A DNA stretch of 28,311 nt from Clostridia bacterium (GCA_017432405.1 JAFRJF010000186.1:1-28311), one strand, 5' to 3'. Shown: positions 1 through 7,146, counted from the stretch's first letter. The notes: generated by a model from the sequence alone, not told the origin. Translations and numbers: made by a program.

Positions 1-45
1 ATTTTAGCATAGCATGATGGCGGTGTCTACAACGTTTTTCGGGGC

Positions 46-74
46 TTTTCAGGAAACTGGTGATGTGGTATACT
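46..74 (+). promoter_or_regulatory. Sigma-A promoter for the glutaredoxin-like gene
   Basis: A -35 like box TTTTCA (46-51, four of six consensus bases) lies 17 bp from TATACT (69-74). The -10 is preceded by TGG, giving an extended -10. The predicted start of transcription is about 20 bp before the CDS. This is a pattern match only. Confidence 0.55.
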
Positions 75-100
75 GAAAACAAAAATGGGAGATGAAATCC

Positions 101-412
101 ATGATTACGATCTATGGAATGCCGACATGCCCCTATTGCGATTATGTTCATAAGCAGATCAAGGGACGGGAGGACGAGTTCGAATACATCAATATCGGTG
201 AGAACATCCGAAATATGAGTGCGTTTACCAGGCTGCGGGATACGAATCCCGTCTTCGACCGCATGAAAGAAATCGGTGATGTCGGAATCCCTGCATTCGT
301 GTTTGAAGACGGCAGGGTGTCTGTGGATCCGGCAGATGCAGGATTGATTGAATACGGCTCTCCGAATGCTTGCTCCGTTGCCGATCACAAAAACGGAAGA
401 AAGGGCTGCTGA
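101..412 (+). CDS. Glutaredoxin-like thiol-disulfide protein (CPYC)
   Basis: A thioredoxin-fold protein of 103 residues, expected to act in the cytoplasm in thiol-disulfide exchange. The N-terminal beta strand MITIYGMPTCPYC carries the CPYC dithiol active site of classical glutaredoxins. A GIPAF stretch about 60 residues later supplies the cis-Pro segment (V/IP) that lines the active site, and an FEDGR turn follows. The C-terminus has extra cysteines (NACS and the terminal GC). I chose the ATG at 101 over the one at 92 because GGGAG (87-91) directly abuts 92 but sits 9 bp ahead of 101. The next gene follows in 33 bp with its own GGAGG site, so the two are probably cotranscribed. Family assignment is firm; the physiological substrate is unknown. 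Confidence 0.85.
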   Translation: MITIYGMPTCPYCDYVHKQIKGREDEFEYINIGENIRNMSAFTRLRDTNPVFDRMKEIGDVGIPAFVFEDGRVSVDPADAGLIEYGSPNACSVADHKNGRKGC

Positions 413-445
413 TTATTCTGAGCACCCGGTGAGGAGGTTACGACG

Positions 446-631
446 ATGAAAGAATATAAGCTGGTATACCTGAACAAAGGTGTAAAGCTCTCCAGGGAGA
501 AGGATTTGCAGCAGGCGGAGGAAATGATCAACAAGTATGTATCTGACGGTTGGACGCTGCAGGAGATAGCGACGCCTGACGACGGCGTTGGCGCGATGAT
601 TGGAGTTTTCTACAAGGAGGATAGGCTGTGA
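446..631 (+). CDS. DUF4177 domain protein
   Basis: A small protein of 61 residues matching the DUF4177 pattern: an N-terminal strand with the aromatic run KEYKLVYLN, a central helix (LQQAEEMINKYVSDGW), then GWTLQEIA followed by a terminal beta strand. The W in DGW and the following strand are characteristic of this domain, which often occurs as a short stand-alone cytoplasmic protein. GAGGAGG at 431-437 is a strong ribosome binding site 8 bp before the ATG. Function is not known for the family. It lies between the glutaredoxin-like gene and the exported hydrolase, and no partner is evident. Confidence 0.75.
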   Translation: MKEYKLVYLNKGVKLSREKDLQQAEEMINKYVSDGWTLQEIATPDDGVGAMIGVFYKEDRL

Positions 632-669
632 AACCTCGAATCATTCAAGGTTCGCTTAAGGATTCCGGC

Positions 670-680
670 TATAATATAAT
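670..680 (+). promoter_or_regulatory. Overlapping TATAAT -10 boxes before the hydrolase gene
   Basis: Two perfect TATAAT hexamers overlap by one base (670-675 and 675-680). The -35 region is weak (TTCGCT at 651-656, 18 bp from the second box), so the promoter may depend on an activator or may be only A/T-rich sequence. Confidence 0.35.
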
Positions 681-692
681 CATCGAGCAGCT

Positions 693-730
693 GAGAGGCG
701 TAAGTCCAGATGAATGGGCTTGCGCCTCTT
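693..730 (+). other. Leader hairpin upstream of the hydrolase ribosome binding site
   Basis: The arms 695-707 and 716-728 form a 13-bp stem in RNA with two G-U pairs, around an 8-base loop. It can extend by an A-U and a G-U pair to 693-730. The stem ends 6 bases before the AGGAAGGAG ribosome binding site and is not followed by a U-tract, so it is not a terminator. If transcription starts near 687, the mRNA begins almost directly with this hairpin, as expected for a stabilising or regulatory 5' structure. Confidence 0.55.
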
Positions 731-752
731 TGCACAGGAAGGAGTGTTTTCC

Positions 753-1712
753 ATGAAAAGAATTATTGCGATGATGATGTGTATGATGATGGTTTTCTCT
801 GTCGGTGCGCTGGCGGAGCGAGGCATGGGCGGCGGACGTGGAGGAATGGGCGGCCCTCGCGGCGGCATGGGCGGTGGCATGACCCAGAACGACGAGGAAG
901 TCCAAGCGGTGCTGGACGCGAACGCTTCCAGGTTCCAGCAGTTCACCTTTACTGATGAGGAGACGGGCATCAGCTTTGAATACAGCCTGTATGTTCCGGA
1001 GGATTACAATGCTTCCCAGTCCTACCCGCTGATTATGTTCATCCCGGATTCTACCGGGGCAGGGAAAACAGCGGCGCAGATCGTTTCCCAATACTACGGC
1101 GGAACGGTGTGGGCCACCGAAGAGGAGCAGGCCAAGCACGCATCCTTTGTGCTCGTGCCCGCGTTTACCGGCACCGTTACCACAGACAACTGGGAGGCGG
1201 ATCCCCAGATTGACGCGACGGTGAAGCTGATCGAGCATCTGGAAGGCGAATATTCCATCGACGCCAATCGCCTGTACACAACGGGTCAGTCCATGGGCTG
1301 CATGTCCTCGCTATACCTGAACAGCAAGTATCCTGACCTGTTCGCCGCCAGCCTGTACGTCTCGGGTCAGTGGGACATCTCGGTGTTGTCCGGCATGGAG
1401 AACCAGAAGTTCTTCTACGTGACGGCGGGCGGTGATGAAAAGGCCTCCGGCGGGCAGGACGAGGTGATGGCCATGTTCGACGGGGACGGCGTCGCCTACA
1501 GCTACGGCAAATGGAGCGCCCAGGACAGCGCCGAGGCCCAGGACGCGGCGGTGGAAGCGTTATTTCAAGAAGGACTGGACGCGAACATGATCCGCTTCGA
1601 GACCGGTACCGTGTTCAAGGAGGGCCAGACCGGCATGGAGCACATGGCTTCCTTCAACTATGCCTACAAGCTGACTGCGGTGCGGGACTGGCTGTTTGCG
1701 CAGAGTAAGTAA
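753..1712 (+). CDS. Exported esterase-like alpha/beta hydrolase
   Basis: A 319-residue secreted enzyme of the alpha/beta-hydrolase fold, closest in layout to PHB-depolymerase/feruloyl-esterase type serine hydrolases. The ATG at 753 follows AGGAAGGAG (736-744). It begins a clear signal peptide with a Met-rich core ending in VGALA (cleavage near residue 21). The upstream ATG at 714 would add a charged stretch before it and is rejected. Residues 22-43 are a Gly/Met/Arg-rich low-complexity run (GGG, GGM, RGGM). The hydrolase domain follows: strand SYPLIMFIPD, nucleophile elbow GQSMGC with Ser about residue 180, an Asp candidate in TAGGDEKA, and the catalytic His candidate in GMEHMASF near residue 297. 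No lipobox or anchor is visible. The substrate is unknown; an ester of a plant or bacterial polymer is inference. Confidence 0.75.
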   Translation: MKRIIAMMMCMMMVFSVGALAERGMGGGRGGMGGPRGGMGGGMTQNDEEVQAVLDANASRFQQFTFTDEETGISFEYSLYVPEDYNASQSYPLIMFIPDSTGAGKTAAQIVSQYYGGTVWATEEEQAKHASFVLVPAFTGTVTTDNWEADPQIDATVKLIEHLEGEYSIDANRLYTTGQSMGCMSSLYLNSKYPDLFAASLYVSGQWDISVLSGMENQKFFYVTAGGDEKASGGQDEVMAMFDGDGVAYSYGKWSAQDSAEAQDAAVEALFQEGLDANMIRFETGTVFKEGQTGMEHMASFNYAYKLTAVRDWLFAQSK

Positions 1713-1747
1713 TCTCGTCCTCGTGGAGGGCAGCCGAAAATCTTAAT

Positions 1748-1775
1748 TTGACAAAGCCGGTAATCGGGATAAAAT
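1748..1775 (+). promoter_or_regulatory. Strong sigma-A promoter for the MATE-kinase gene
   Basis: A perfect -35 TTGACA (1748-1753) is 16 bp from TAAAAT (1770-1775, five of six consensus bases). Transcription should start near 1782 and leave a 5' leader of about 125 nt before the CDS at 1910. Confidence 0.75.
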
Positions 1776-1788
1776 AATAGATACAGCG

Positions 1789-1852
1789 TGTGGCTAACAG
1801 CGTAAATCCAGTTGTGGCCCACGCTTTTCTTGTGTTCATGGCGTTAGCCACA
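1789..1852 (+). repeat. Inverted repeat in the MATE-kinase leader
   Basis: TGTGGCTAAC (1789-1798) is exactly complementary to GTTAGCCACA (1843-1852). The intervening 44 bases are transcribed. It could close a long leader hairpin or be two half-sites of an operator. No Shine-Dalgarno sequestering is evident. Confidence 0.5.
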
Positions 1853-1909
1853 GCGGAACCAGCTGATGTCAGGCGTTATTTTTTTGCTGTTTAGCAGGAG
1901 GACACTATC

Positions 1910-3952
1910 ATGGAACACAAGGAGAACAACTTTCTTGAAAAAGAACCTGTTGGCAAGCTGATGGCGAAGTATGCCGTTCCCTGCATCATCTCTCTGCTGG
2001 TAGCGGCGCTCTACAACATCGTCGATCAGATATTCATCGCCAACGCGACCTATCTGGGCTCCTATGGGAATGCGGCCAACACGGTGGTTTTCCCTTTGAC
2101 AGTGGTCGCTCTGGCGATTGCGGTCATGATTGGCGATGGCGCTTGCGCGTTTGTGTCTATCAGCCTCGGAGCTGGGAAGAGTGACGACGCGCATAAATCC
2201 ATCGGCAGCGCAGTGATGCTGTGCATCGCTCTCAGCCTTGTCGTCACGGCAGTCTACCTGATCTTTGCAGACGGGATTCTTACGGCATTTGGCGGACGAG
2301 TCAACGCGGAGACCTTTAAGCAGGCGCAGAGCTACTTCTTCTGGATCACGGTAGGCATGCCTTTCTATATGTTTGGACAGGCTATGAACCCCATCATTCG
2401 TTCAGACGGCAGTCCGAGATTTGCTATGGTTTCCACATTGGCAGGTGCCATGGTCAACATCATTTTGGATCCGGTTTTTATCTTTGTGTTCAAGTGGGGA
2501 ATGATGGGCGCAGCCCTGGCCACCATTCTTGGCCAGATTTTGACGGCTATCCTTGCGATATGGTACCTTTGTCACATGAAGGCCGTGAAGCTGCAGAAGC
2601 GCAGCTTTGGCTTGCATCTCGAACTGGCAAGGAAATACCTTGCCCTGGGTATGACCAGCTTTCTTTCCCAGATTTCCCTCGTGGCAGCCATGATGGCCAT
2701 CAACAACATGATCCAGAAGTATGGCGCTTTGGACAAGGTGTTTTCACAGCAGCAATATGCCCAGATCCCCATGGCCGTGGTCGGCATCGTGATGAAGTTC
2801 TTTCAGATCGTAATTTCCATCGCCGTGGGCATGGCGGCAGGCTGCATTCCCGTGGTGGGCTACAATGTTGGTGCGGGCCGCAATGACCGCGTCAAGGCGC
2901 TGTTTACACGGCTGCTGATCTGTGAATTCACGGTAGGCGCAGTGGCGCTCGTGATTGTTGAATGTTTCCCGCGTCAGCTGATTAGCATCTTTGGTGCAGC
3001 CAATGAAAGCCAAGCATATACAGATTTTGCCGTTAAGGCCTTCCGAACCTATCTGTGTCTGATGCCACTGGCGACGGTCAACAAGGGTACCTTCATCTAC
3101 CTCCAATCGGTGGGCAAGGCGTTGGCCTCCACCATGATCTCCCTGATACGAGAAGTGGTGTTCGGTGTTGGTTTCGCGTTGCTGCTGCCCCGGTTCTTCG
3201 GCCTGGATGGCGTGCTGTACTCTATGCCGGTATCCGATTTGTTGACTTTCATCGTAGCAGCGTTTGTAATCATGATGACCTATAGACAGCTTTCCAATTC
3301 CAATGAAGTGCCCACGACAAAAGAAGCAAAGGCAGTGCCTCCTGTCAGAGGGGAAGCGTTGACGAACAAGATCATCACCATTGGACGCAGCTATGGGGCC
3401 GGTGGCCGGACGATTGCTCAATTGGTAGCAAAGGAATTAAACATTCCGTTCTACAATTCTCAGCTTCTGGACAAGGCAGCCGAGGAGAGCGGGCTGAGTA
3501 TAAAATACCTGGAAAGCCGTGATGAGCAGAGCGTAATGCTGCCTACGCTCTATCAAAGCATAGGGTTTGGAACAAAGGATTATATGCCTTTGGAACAGAA
3601 GGCTAGCAACGCCCAAAGGGAGATTATTGAAAAGATTGCAGCCGAAGGGCCTTGTGTCATCGTGGGGCGTCGGGCAGATCGGATATTGGCAGACAAGGCG
3701 AACGTGTTTTCTGTCTTCGTTTGCGGCAGTAAAGATGTTCGGGCCAAGCACGTTGCAGAGCGTGAACACACATCTATAAAAGAAGCAGCGCAAAAGATTG
3801 CGAAGGCAGATAGAGAGCGTATGATGTATTACAATCAATTTGCCGGAGCGCACTGGGGCGATCCAGCGGGTTATGATCTGTGCGTCAACACGGATGGAAT
3901 CTCGTTTGAGATGGCAGCGGACAGCATTGCGCGACTTGTGCAAAATGTCTAA
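1910..3952 (+). CDS. MATE efflux transporter fused to a cytidylate-kinase-like domain
   Basis: A continuous 680-residue frame joins two families. Residues about 10-455 are a MATE (multidrug and toxic compound extrusion) transporter with twelve predicted membrane segments. Family hallmarks visible include the N-terminal GKLMAKYAVPCI entry helix, NIVDQIFI, the GQAMNPIIRSDGSP loop and the repeated-half motif QSVGKA. MATE proteins usually end near residue 450. Here a hydrophilic linker (about 456-480) leads into a cytoplasmic nucleoside-kinase-like domain. It has a P-loop GRSYGAGGR (about 492-500), CVIVGRRAD, and the lid-type segment KADRERMMYYNQF, followed by WGDPAGYDLCVNTD, all typical of the cytidylate-kinase-like (Cytidylate_kin2) family. 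TTGACA/TAAAAT promoter and AGGAGG site precede it. Transport is probably ion-coupled. Whether the kinase phosphorylates nucleotides, a drug, or senses ligand is unknown. Confidence 0.9.
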   Translation: MEHKENNFLEKEPVGKLMAKYAVPCIISLLVAALYNIVDQIFIANATYLGSYGNAANTVVFPLTVVALAIAVMIGDGACAFVSISLGAGKSDDAHKSIGSAVMLCIALSLVVTAVYLIFADGILTAFGGRVNAETFKQAQSYFFWITVGMPFYMFGQAMNPIIRSDGSPRFAMVSTLAGAMVNIILDPVFIFVFKWGMMGAALATILGQILTAILAIWYLCHMKAVKLQKRSFGLHLELARKYLALGMTSFLSQISLVAAMMAINNMIQKYGALDKVFSQQQYAQIPMAVVGIVMKFFQIVISIAVGMAAGCIPVVGYNVGAGRNDRVKALFTRLLICEFTVGAVALVIVECFPRQLISIFGAANESQAYTDFAVKAFRTYLCLMPLATVNKGTFIYLQSVGKALASTMISLIREVVFGVGFALLLPRFFGLDGVLYSMPVSDLLTFIVAAFVIMMTYRQLSNSNEVPTTKEAKAVPPVRGEALTNKIITIGRSYGAGGRTIAQLVAKELNIPFYNSQLLDKAAEESGLSIKYLESRDEQSVMLPTLYQSIGFGTKDYMPLEQKASNAQREIIEKIAAEGPCVIVGRRADRILADKANVFSVFVCGSKDVRAKHVAEREHTSIKEAAQKIAKADRERMMYYNQFAGAHWGDPAGYDLCVNTDGISFEMAADSIARLVQNV

Positions 3953-3985
3953 TGCTCCCGGCGAGAACTTTTTCAGTTTTTCACA

Positions 3986-4016
3986 TTGGATTTTTCGCAG
4001 GATGATTTGGTAAAAT
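3986..4016 (+). promoter_or_regulatory. Extended -10 promoter for the three-gene cluster
   Basis: TGG followed by TAAAAT (4008-4016) is an extended -10. A TTGGAT -35 like element (3986-3991) is 19 bp upstream, a long spacing that the extended -10 could compensate. It lies 24 bp before the next start codon. Confidence 0.5.
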
Positions 4017-4039
4017 GAGGGTGGCGAGGAGGTGCTCAC

Positions 4040-4396
4040 ATGGTTGGAGAGGTTGTCACGCATGTCAGATTTGGAAAGGGAAACGTCATTTCCTTTGAAC
4101 CGCCAAGGCTCACCATCGCCTTTGACAACGGTACGGAGAAGACCTTTGCCTACCCTCAGTCTGTCAGCAAGTTTATCCAATTTGAGCGGGATGAAGTCCA
4201 GCAGAAGGCAGAGCGGGACAGAAACCAGGCCGAGATCGTCAGTCAGGAGCTGGAAATGGCCCGGCTTCAGGAAAAGAGACGGCAGGCGGAAGAGGCAGAC
4301 CGCTTGCGTGTAGAGGCAGCTCGGGAGAAGAAGGCCGCCGCTGCCAGGCGTTCGGCAGCGATGCGAAAGACGAAAACGGGAGGAAACACGAAATGA
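4040..4396 (+). CDS. Small protein with UvrD-tail-like Tudor domain and charged coiled coil
   Basis: A 118-residue protein with two parts. Residues 1-50 (GEVVTHVRFGKGNVIS, then LTIAFDNGTEKTFAYP) follow the pattern of the Tudor-like SH3 fold found at the C-terminus of UvrD/PcrA helicases and in many stand-alone clostridial proteins: a VxHxxFGxGxV turn followed by a strand and a TF[AL]YP end. Residues 55-105 are almost uninterrupted charged helix, rich in E, R, Q, K and A, predicted coiled coil, ending in a basic Lys/Arg tail. GAGGAGG (4027-4033) is the ribosome binding site. Its stop codon overlaps the next start by four bases (ATGA), so the two are translationally coupled. A nucleic-acid or RNA polymerase related role is only inference. 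Confidence 0.6.
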   Translation: MVGEVVTHVRFGKGNVISFEPPRLTIAFDNGTEKTFAYPQSVSKFIQFERDEVQQKAERDRNQAEIVSQELEMARLQEKRRQAEEADRLRVEAAREKKAAAARRSAAMRKTKTGGNTK

Positions 4397-4632
4397 AGAG
4401 AGTCATCGCGGCATGTCTGTATCAGACGTTGCATTTTCAACTGAAAGAGGATTATCCCCACGACGAAGCGGTGCGCCTCGTCAAGACTGAAGTAGAGAAC
4501 TACAAGGCCGGGCTTGAGCGCAAAAAGGCAATGTACAAGATTGACAGCGAGACGAAGCAACCTGACGGTTCTATCATCCTGAAGGTCAGGAAGCAGAACC
4601 TGTCCACGCCGGTCGGAGAGTATATGGACTGA
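4393..4632 (+). CDS. Unknown 79-residue protein
   Basis: I do not recognise a family. The protein starts on the ATGA overlap with the preceding coiled-coil gene, good evidence that it is translated. It is hydrophilic, without signal peptide or membrane segment. The N-terminal half is helical and charged (KRVIAACLYQTLHF, then a HDEAVRLVKTEVENYKAGLERKK run), and the C-terminal half is a likely beta hairpin (YKIDSETKQPDGSIILKVRKQ). It lies in the same cluster as the Tudor-like protein and the FliB-like gene. The context does not identify its role. Confidence 0.6.
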   Translation: MKRVIAACLYQTLHFQLKEDYPHDEAVRLVKTEVENYKAGLERKKAMYKIDSETKQPDGSIILKVRKQNLSTPVGEYMD

Positions 4633-4640
4633 ACAACATG

Positions 4641-4661
4641 CCGCCGGGATCATCCCGGCGG
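4641..4661 (+). other. Perfect GC-rich hairpin between genes
   Basis: CCGCCGGGAT and ATCCCGGCGG are perfect complements separated by a single C, giving a practical 9-bp stem with a 3-base loop. No U-tract follows, so it is a weak terminator or an mRNA processing or stabilising element. Its position argues that the downstream CDS starts after it. Confidence 0.6.
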
Positions 4662-4682
4662 TCAAATCATATAGAGATGAAT

Positions 4683-5795
4683 ATGGATTATCTGGTGCCC
4701 GACTATTATCAAGTGTTTCGCTGCAAGATTGACCAGTGTCGTACACCCTGTTGTGACGGCTGGCCGGTGACGTTCTCCATGCCGGATTACTTCAAGCTGC
4801 TCAGTGTGGAGTGCTCTCCCGAATTGAAAAGGCGGCTGGACAGCGCTTTGCATCTCACAGAGCATCCGACTGAGGAAGAGTATGGCATGATCCTGCCACG
4901 CTACGATGGGACATGCCCCATGCGCCTGGCAGACGGCCGCTGCGGATTGCAGGTTGAAGCCGGGGAAGATGCGCTTCCGGCGGTGTGTCGGCAGTATCCG
5001 AGGAGCATAAGGCCCGGTGAATGCTGCTGCTCCAACAGCTGTGAGGCGGTGATCGAGCTACTGGATCGTGAAGCGCCCATACAGTTTCAGACCATAAGCC
5101 GGGAAGAAATGGCATTCCCGCAAAAGCGCGTTCATTTCTTTGAAACAGGTGGACGGGAGACAGAGATTCGGCTGTGGCTGATCGCGTTTCTCCAGGACCG
5201 AAGCATTCCTCTGGGATGGAGGCTGGCCAGGTTGGGGGAAGCAGTTCGGCACCTGGATGAAGCGTTGACAGCCCACGATTTCAATGTGTTGGATGATTTG
5301 TTATCCGGTAAAACAGAAATACTCGTGCCGGAGCTGCCTGACAGTAAATCAATCGCGTTGAATACTGTCAGGCAGCTGCTGGCACGACTGGATGATCTCA
5401 GCGACAGTATCCGCAATTATGGAAGAATGGCTCTGAGGCACTTTGACAGAGAGGGGGCTCTTTCGGAAGAGGCAATTGCCCAACACCTGTCACAGGCAAG
5501 CCCGCATTGGGAGGCGTGGTTTGAGAACATGATGGTCAATCATATGTACTTCTCGCAGTTTCCGTTCCAGGATCGACCGGTCAGCCTGAAGGATGAGACG
5601 GTTGCGCTGTACGCTGTCTATGCCTTGCTTCGATTTCTGACCATCGGCGCGGGGGATGGTACGCACGAGCGCATGACGGATATTGCTGCGGCTCTGTTCC
5701 GACTGGTCGATCATACCGCCTTTGATCGTTATGCGATTCTTATTCTCAAACGGATCTGTGGCGATGGTTCTGTAATAAAGCTGCTGATGCTGTAG
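4683..5795 (+). CDS. FliB-like (flagellin lysine-N-methylase family) Cys-rich protein
   Basis: A 370-residue member of the family annotated as flagellin lysine-N-methylase (FliB), many of whose members occur in non-motile Clostridia. The N-terminal half shows the family's cysteine pattern: PDYYQVFRCK, CRTPCCDGWPVTF, DGTCPMRLADGRCGLQ, and AVCRQYPRS, then a CCCSNSC cluster. These probably hold a metal or Fe-S centre. The C-terminal half is alpha-helical and variable. I start at ATG 4683 rather than 4638 because the earlier start would translate the hairpin at 4641-4661, family members begin close to the LVPDYY motif, and GAG at 4674-4676 gives suitable spacing. No flagellin or motility gene is in the window, so flagellin as substrate is doubtful. 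An open, coding-like stretch continues past its stop (see 5796-5894). Confidence 0.75.
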   Translation: MDYLVPDYYQVFRCKIDQCRTPCCDGWPVTFSMPDYFKLLSVECSPELKRRLDSALHLTEHPTEEEYGMILPRYDGTCPMRLADGRCGLQVEAGEDALPAVCRQYPRSIRPGECCCSNSCEAVIELLDREAPIQFQTISREEMAFPQKRVHFFETGGRETEIRLWLIAFLQDRSIPLGWRLARLGEAVRHLDEALTAHDFNVLDDLLSGKTEILVPELPDSKSIALNTVRQLLARLDDLSDSIRNYGRMALRHFDREGALSEEAIAQHLSQASPHWEAWFENMMVNHMYFSQFPFQDRPVSLKDETVALYAVYALLRFLTIGAGDGTHERMTDIAAALFRLVDHTAFDRYAILILKRICGDGSVIKLLML

Positions 5796-5894
5796 ATCAA
5801 GAATTGCCGCACGAAGATCACAAAGCTCCCCTACATCTACAGCGTGATGGACAACCGTGACTACGACCTGAGCACCGTGCCATCCGGGATTTGA
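5796..5894 (+). pseudogene. Coding-like remnant in frame after the FliB-like stop
   Basis: Directly after the TAG of the FliB-like gene the same frame stays open for 32 codons and reads like real protein (TKITKLPYIYSVMD, then NRDYDLSTVPSG) before a TGA at 5892-5894. It has no start codon or ribosome binding site of its own. I do not recognise the family. It abuts the transposon-end-like repeat at 5921 and is best read as the tail of a disrupted gene. Confidence 0.35.
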
Positions 5895-5920
5895 TTGCCA
5901 TAGGCCTATAGTGAAGGCTT

Positions 5921-5975
5921 GCACTCCGGGGAAAACGACACAAAACAGGACACTGCGTCTGAAAACAGGGCATTG
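5921..5975 (+). repeat. Transposon-end-like repeat, copy A
   Basis: This 55-bp sequence recurs at 11990-12063 with about 85 percent identity over the shared part. It starts GCACTC, then GGGGAAA, then GACACAAAACAGGACA, and contains repeated AAACAGG(A/G)CATTG motifs. Repeated short motifs at a terminus are typical of transposase binding sites in IS elements such as the IS21 group. No intact transposase is nearby, so I treat it as a relic end. The IS family is not determined. Confidence 0.55.
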
Positions 5976-6008
5976 GGGATACGTATCTCACGGGGGATAC
6001 GCCTCCTT

Positions 6009-6197
6009 TCACAGGTCGGTCGTGTCGGTTCCATGTGCCGCCCTGCGGCAAGCGGGACAGATATAACTGACCTGCAGGTCGTAGGACAGCAGTTCCTCGT
6101 CGGTCTGGGATTGGAGCAGCTCGGTCAGGTCTTTGAAGCATATATCGGCCAGCTTGCCGCAGACGCGGCAAACCAGAAGCGTGCCTTGCCCGATCCA
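6009..6197 (-). pseudogene. In-frame Cys4 zinc-ribbon-like tail after the LysR stop codon
   Basis: Immediately beyond the TGA of the LysR gene the same frame stays open for 62 codons and ends at a TGA (6009-6011). The translation is protein-like: LLVCRVCGKLADICFKD, a helical stretch LTELLQSQTDEELLSYD, then VSYICPACRR. The two CxxC pairs (CRVC and CPAC) are spaced as in a zinc ribbon. No good ATG, GTG or TTG start lies in this frame. It is either the remnant of a separate gene or a readthrough extension of the regulator. I recognise no specific family. Confidence 0.35.
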
Positions 6198-7085
6198 TCA
6201 CAACGGGAAGGCGATGGCTTCATCGTACAGCTTTTTCAATACGTTCAGAAAGGACGTAAGGCTTGCTCTCCTGTCCTCCTTGTGCGTGCACAGGACGCAG
6301 GAGAAGTGCTCCTGGCAGTCGAAAGGGATCCACGCGAACTGGCCGCTATGATCATTCAGAAAACCGGGCGCAAGGCAGATGCCCTTCCCGGCGGCGACGT
6401 TGACGCGGGTCGTGTCGTGATCCGGACTGTTGAAATACTGGATCTTGCCGGAGGCGATCAGGCGGTGCTGCACGGCCCGAAGCGCTGGGGGCGAGCCGCC
6501 GCCCACCATCAGCGTCCGTCCGTACAGGTCCTCCTCGCGGATCAGGTTTTTCACCGCGAGGGGGTCGTTTTTATCCGCGATCAGGTAGATGCGGCTTTCG
6601 AACAGGTCATGCACGGCAATGCCCGGAATCTGCCGTGTCTGTTCCTTCAGGGCGAACAGGATATCCACCTCGTTGCGCAGAAAGGCCTCCACGCCGTTTT
6701 CATACTGAAAGACGGGCGTGATCTGCACCTCCGGGTGGATTTCCCCGAACAGCCGCATGGCCTCCGGCAGGAAATACACGGCCTGGAACACCATCAAGCT
6801 GATGGAGATGTTGTCCGTGTACTTCGCACTGAAATTCTGGCCCTGCTCGATTGCGCGTTTCAGGTCTTCGCGCAGGCTTGCCAGCGTGGCGACGAACTGT
6901 GCTCCGGCCGGGGTCAGCGCCGCGCCCTTGCCGCTACGTTCAAATACGGCAAAGCCGATCTCCTCCTCGAACAGCTTGATCTGGTAGGAGAAGGTGGGCT
7001 GGCTGACAAACATGTTCTCAGCTGCCCGGCTGAAATTCAGCGTGTGGGCCAGCTCGATGCAGTAGTCGATCTGTTTCGTGGTCAT
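6198..7085 (-). CDS. LysR-type transcriptional regulator
   Basis: A 295-residue LTTR, the usual length. Residues 1-60 form the winged helix-turn-helix (TLNFSRAAENMFVSQPTFSYQIKLFEEEIG, here quoted in two overlapping parts: NFSRAAENMF and VSQPTFSYQIK). The linker helix covers about 61-90. The remaining residues are the substrate-binding-like effector domain, with the typical end-of-domain GKGICLAPGFL. GGAGG lies 5 bp upstream of the ATG. It is divergent from the redox operon, and its own -10 (7117-7122) lies within the 112-bp gap shared with the operon promoter, so it very likely controls that operon and itself. The inducer is unknown; a redox or electrophile signal is inference from the gene content. 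Confidence 0.9.
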   Translation of the reverse strand: MTTKQIDYCIELAHTLNFSRAAENMFVSQPTFSYQIKLFEEEIGFAVFERSGKGAALTPAGAQFVATLASLREDLKRAIEQGQNFSAKYTDNISISLMVFQAVYFLPEAMRLFGEIHPEVQITPVFQYENGVEAFLRNEVDILFALKEQTRQIPGIAVHDLFESRIYLIADKNDPLAVKNLIREEDLYGRTLMVGGGSPPALRAVQHRLIASGKIQYFNSPDHDTTRVNVAAGKGICLAPGFLNDHSGQFAWIPFDCQEHFSCVLCTHKEDRRASLTSFLNVLKKLYDEAIAFPL

Positions 7086-7116
7086 GGCGGCCTCCGGCTA
7101 TTTAAAAATCAAATCA

Positions 7117-7146
7117 ATTATACAGCATTTGAATTGGACTTTGCAA
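7117..7146 (-). promoter_or_regulatory. LysR promoter (divergent)
   Basis: On the minus strand a perfect TATAAT (7117-7122) is 18 bp from TTGCAA (7141-7146, four of six consensus bases). It interleaves with the plus-strand promoter of the operon, the usual arrangement for an LTTR that autoregulates. Confidence 0.55.

Noticed and set aside
4638..4682. Earlier ATG for the FliB-like gene
   Set aside because: It would translate through the perfect hairpin 4641-4661 and give a start unlike family members.
6198..6200. TGA of the LysR gene read as Trp or Sec
   Set aside because: Other genes in the window end at TGA with normal lengths, and the LysR product is already full length. No SECIS-like element is seen. 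Readthrough remains only a possibility.
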